DNA from: DATHKG01 sp035489435
Lineage (GTDB): Bacteria; Bacteroidota; Bacteroidia; Chitinophagales; Chitinophagaceae
DNA length: 64,000 bases
Strand: one strand, 5' to 3'
Assembly (NCBI GenBank): GCA_035489435.1
Contig: DATHKG010000009.1
In this document: one piece after another, positions 61,476-64,000 of the stretch
How the letters are laid out: each line of letters opens with the position of its first letter
How positions within the stretch are numbered: the stretch's first letter is position 1
Notes under the pieces: model-generated
The model's input: only the letters and a program-made list of their open reading frames with translations
Told to the model about the DNA's origin: nothing
Database searches by the model: none
Translations under genes and position numbers: made by a program

Positions 61476-63059
61476 ATGAAAATACTGCTAATCATTCTAT
61501 TGTTACCCGTACTGGCTTTTGGACAGGATACTACTTTTGATCTTGTAGTAAAGAATGGAAAAATTATAGATGGGTCGGGGAACTCCTGGTATTATAGCGA
61601 CGTTGCCATTAAGAACGGAAAGATCGTTCAGATTGCAAAAGATATTAAAGCCGGTAGCGCTAAAGTTATTGATGCCACCGGGCTTATAGTAGCACCAGGG
61701 TTCATCGATGTGCACACTCATATTGAAGGCGATGAGCTCAAAACACCGACCGCCGATAACTTCATCCTGGATGGTGTTACCTCCGTAGTAACCGGTAATT
61801 GTGGAGCTTCTAAAGTTGAAATTGCAAATTATCTCAGGTTTATTGACAGTCTGCGTTTGTCCATCAACGTTGCCACCTTATTAGGTCACAATGATGTAAG
61901 ACGTGCTGTTATCGGGAATGCCAACCGTGCACCAACCGAAGCAGAGATGCAAAAGATGGAATCGCTGGTGCAGGATGGAATGCTGCAGGGAGCAGTGGGT
62001 CTAAGTACTGGTCTTATTTATATCCCGGGCACCTATTCCAAAACAGATGAAATCGTAAGGCTCGCGAAGATCGCCTCAAAATATAATGGATTATATGCAT
62101 CTCATATGCGGAATGAGGGAGATAGTGTGCTGATCGCTATCAACGAAGCAATCACTATCGGCAGAGAAGCAAAAATACCTGTCGAAATATCCCACTTCAA
62201 ACTGAGCGGCCAGCGTAACTGGGGACGTTCCAGTGAGTCGCTTCCAATGATTATTTCAGCAAGATCAGAAGGCCTTGATGTAACGATTGACCAGTACCCT
62301 TATACCGCCAGCAGTACTTCCATGAGCACCATGATACCCGATGAAATACTTGCAGATGGATCTGATTCTGTGAAAGCAAGGCTGCAAAGACCTGAAGTCA
62401 GAAAATATGTAGTAACACAGATGTTGAAAAACCTTAAGAAAAGAAAACTGAAACATTTCAGCTATGCTGTAGTGGCCTATCATAAAGCTGATACAACATT
62501 AAACGGTAAATCTGTGGAGGCAATCAACCTGATCAAAGGCAAAAAACATAAGGCTAAGTACGAAGCCGAAACGGTTATTGAAATGATGTTACAGGGTGGT
62601 GCAGGTATGGTTTTTCATGGTATGAGTGATGAAGATGTAGAAGCAATAATGAGATACCCGTTTAACATGTTTGCTTCCGACGCCAGCATCCGGGAATACG
62701 GCCAGGGAAAACCACATCCACGTGGTTATGGCACTAATTCCAGGGTGCTTTCAATGTATGTACGGGATAAAAAGGTGATTACCCTTGAAGAAGCAATCAG
62801 GAGAATGAGTTCACTTCCCGCACAGAAATTTGGCTTGAAAAACAGGGGACTTCTCCGCGAAGGTATGATGGCAGATATTGTTGTGTTTGATGAAAACAAG
62901 GTGGCAGATCAATCTACCTACGAAAACCCTCATCAATATTCAACCGGCTTTCGCTTTGTTATAGTTAATGGTCAGCTTGTTGTAAATAATGACAAGCACA
63001 CCGGTGTTCGCAGCGGTATGGTACTCTATGGCCCTTCATATGGCAAACAGGCGTTTTAA
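61476..63059 (+). CDS. Exported amidohydrolase (N-acyl-D-amino-acid deacylase type)
   Basis: The 527-residue enzyme has a signal peptide (MKILLIILLLPVLAFGQ). The D-aminoacylase branch of the amidohydrolase superfamily is marked by the metal ligands H80-x-H82 in GFIDVHTHIEGD, the GNCG motif with Cys109 (metal bridging in known D-aminoacylases), YASHMRNEG, EISHFK and MFASDASIREYG. It would free D-amino acids from N-acyl or dipeptide substrates in the periplasm; the substrate is not known. A likely promoter is right upstream. It is one gene, convergent with map. Confidence 0.92.
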   Translation: MKILLIILLLPVLAFGQDTTFDLVVKNGKIIDGSGNSWYYSDVAIKNGKIVQIAKDIKAGSAKVIDATGLIVAPGFIDVHTHIEGDELKTPTADNFILDGVTSVVTGNCGASKVEIANYLRFIDSLRLSINVATLLGHNDVRRAVIGNANRAPTEAEMQKMESLVQDGMLQGAVGLSTGLIYIPGTYSKTDEIVRLAKIASKYNGLYASHMRNEGDSVLIAINEAITIGREAKIPVEISHFKLSGQRNWGRSSESLPMIISARSEGLDVTIDQYPYTASSTSMSTMIPDEILADGSDSVKARLQRPEVRKYVVTQMLKNLKKRKLKHFSYAVVAYHKADTTLNGKSVEAINLIKGKKHKAKYEAETVIEMMLQGGAGMVFHGMSDEDVEAIMRYPFNMFASDASIREYGQGKPHPRGYGTNSRVLSMYVRDKKVITLEEAIRRMSSLPAQKFGLKNRGLLREGMMADIVVFDENKVADQSTYENPHQYSTGFRFVIVNGQLVVNNDKHTGVRSGMVLYGPSYGKQAF

Positions 63060-63123
63060 ACCCTGGTGTCATTAAACCGGACCGGGCGTTGGGGTGAACA
63101 TTACATCAGGCTGCCAACTGGTT

Positions 63124-63882
63124 TTAAATCCCATTGCTTTTGGTGAGAACCAATGCGCCATCGTTAGTGATTACAAGCGTGTGTTCATGTTGCGCAACAA
63201 AACTCCCATCCCTGGTAACAAAGGTCCATCCGTCGCCGTTATCATAAGCATGTGAGGATCCTGTTGAGATAAAAGTTTCTATTGCGACCACAGAATTCAC
63301 TCGGAACCTGTTAGTATTGAAGCGATCATAATAACATGGAATTTCTTTTGGTGCCTCATGAAGACTACGGCCTATACCGTGACCAACCAGGTTTTTTATC
63401 ACTTTATATCCATGGCTGGCAGCTTCACCCTGGATCATTTTTCCCAGCTCAGCGATGCGCATACCTGGTTTTACTGTTGCTATTGCTTTGTAAAGGATTT
63501 TTTTTGAAGCTTCAACCAGGGGGTTATGGTTATTTATGTCTTCGCCCAATACAAAGGACCCGCCATTGTCTGACCAGAAGCCATCTAGTTCAGCGGAAAC
63601 ATCGACATTCACTAAATCTCCGTCTTTCAGGACTGTTGCAGTTGATGGTATTCCGTGTGCTATTTCGTTGTTGACACTGATACATGTCCAACCGGGAAAT
63701 CCGTAAGTGAGTTTTGGAGCAGACTTAGCTCCAAATCTTTCAAGGATTGTTCTGCCATATTCATCAAGCTCTTTTGTAGTCATTCCGATCCGGGCATATT
63801 CCCGCATTTGTTTTAACGTGACCGCTACTGCTTCACTGATCGCTTTCATACCTGCCAGTTCAGTCTGTGATGATATTGACAT
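63124..63882 (-). CDS. map: Type I methionine aminopeptidase
   Basis: The 252-residue enzyme removes the N-terminal Met from new proteins. The five metal ligands are visible: Asp in VNVDVSAELDG and in FWSDNGGSF, His in VGHGIGRSLHE, Glu in VAIETFIS and in QHEHTLVIT. The substrate His is in NEIAHGIPS. Type I is assigned because there is no insertion in the catalytic domain and no N-terminal zinc finger. It lies 9 bp after the acetyltransferase stop on the same strand, so it is likely transcribed with it. Confidence 0.95.
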   Translation of the reverse strand: MSISSQTELAGMKAISEAVAVTLKQMREYARIGMTTKELDEYGRTILERFGAKSAPKLTYGFPGWTCISVNNEIAHGIPSTATVLKDGDLVNVDVSAELDGFWSDNGGSFVLGEDINNHNPLVEASKKILYKAIATVKPGMRIAELGKMIQGEAASHGYKVIKNLVGHGIGRSLHEAPKEIPCYYDRFNTNRFRVNSVVAIETFISTGSSHAYDNGDGWTFVTRDGSFVAQHEHTLVITNDGALVLTKSNGI

Positions 63883-63891
63883 AGATAGAAT

Positions 63892-64000
63892 TTAAGACTT
63901 ATGATTCATTCCCAGGTGAAGGATTGGATATGGTTTTCCCATCCCGTCCAATGGTGAACGTTTTACAAGAGAGAACCCTAACGCATAATAAAAACCGACA
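63892..64000 (-). CDS. Acetyltransferase (GNAT-like), C-terminal end only
   Basis: The final 36 codons of a minus-strand gene run off the right edge and stop at 63892-63894. The translation contains FYYALGFSLVKRSP, the typical GNAT end (FYxxLGF), then DGMGKPYPILHLGMN. The rest lies outside the window. The assignment rests on this one motif. Confidence 0.6.
   Translation of the reverse strand, partial: VGFYYALGFSLVKRSPLDGMGKPYPILHLGMNHKS

Overview
The window looks like a chromosomal piece of a Bacteroidota genome, most likely the Chitinophagaceae side. The signs are an alternative complex III (ActABCDEF) followed directly by an aa3-type oxidase cluster, a SusC/SusD pair, a Tat-type phosphocholine phospholipase C, many lipoproteins, TAnnTTTG-type promoter boxes and weak Shine-Dalgarno sequences. 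The taxon is inferred from gene content only.

Layout. 0-8 kb: dispersed intergenic repeats, a small basic secreted protein, an acetyltransferase with a YciO/TsaC-type protein, a JmjC-like cupin, an orphan 2-oxoacid:ferredoxin oxidoreductase beta subunit, a 1.7-kb gene-poor repeat zone and an RRM protein. 8-13.3 kb: a Tet-type MFS pump, then gnd-zwf-pgl (oxidative pentose phosphate pathway). 13.3-25.9 kb: an AsmA-like giant, a cell-wall amidase, a MarR/acyl-CoA dehydrogenase unit with a visible operator, a hydrolase, a glycosyltransferase overlapping an OppC-type permease, a lipoprotein and an Lrp regulator. 26.1-38.7 kb: a nutrient-uptake locus (YncE/phosphatase fusion, SusD, SusC, ECF sigma, phospholipase C, a small barrel-like protein) flanked on both sides by paralogous tRNA-like RNA genes. 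38.8-40.3 kb: trmB, a DUF5522 protein and an alkyltransferase-like protein, overlapping one another. 40.5-57.3 kb: one long minus-strand respiratory cluster, actA-B-C-D-E-F, cox subunits II and I, heme O synthase, two subunit III genes, subunit IV, SCO, DUF420 and a membrane protein. 57.5-64 kb: purN, small hypothetical proteins, a truncated sigma/anti-sigma-like pair, a D-aminoacylase-type amidohydrolase, map and the 3' end of an acetyltransferase.

The most interesting object is the pair of RNA genes at 26093-26266 and 38493-38670. Each has a complete tRNA cloverleaf (acceptor, D, anticodon and T arms; the second also encodes CCA), but the variable region is about 100 nt instead of the usual maximum near 25. 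That region can form a 4-bp basal stem and a 12-bp helix, and differences between the two copies keep the pairing, including compensatory double changes. Each copy is followed within a few bases by a strong intrinsic terminator. I do not recognise this RNA family.

Other patterns: short tandem duplications sit exactly at start or stop codons in many spacers; a 16-bp GC-rich palindrome recurs, once inside a terminator; and a dispersed repeat family occupies the gene-poor zones.
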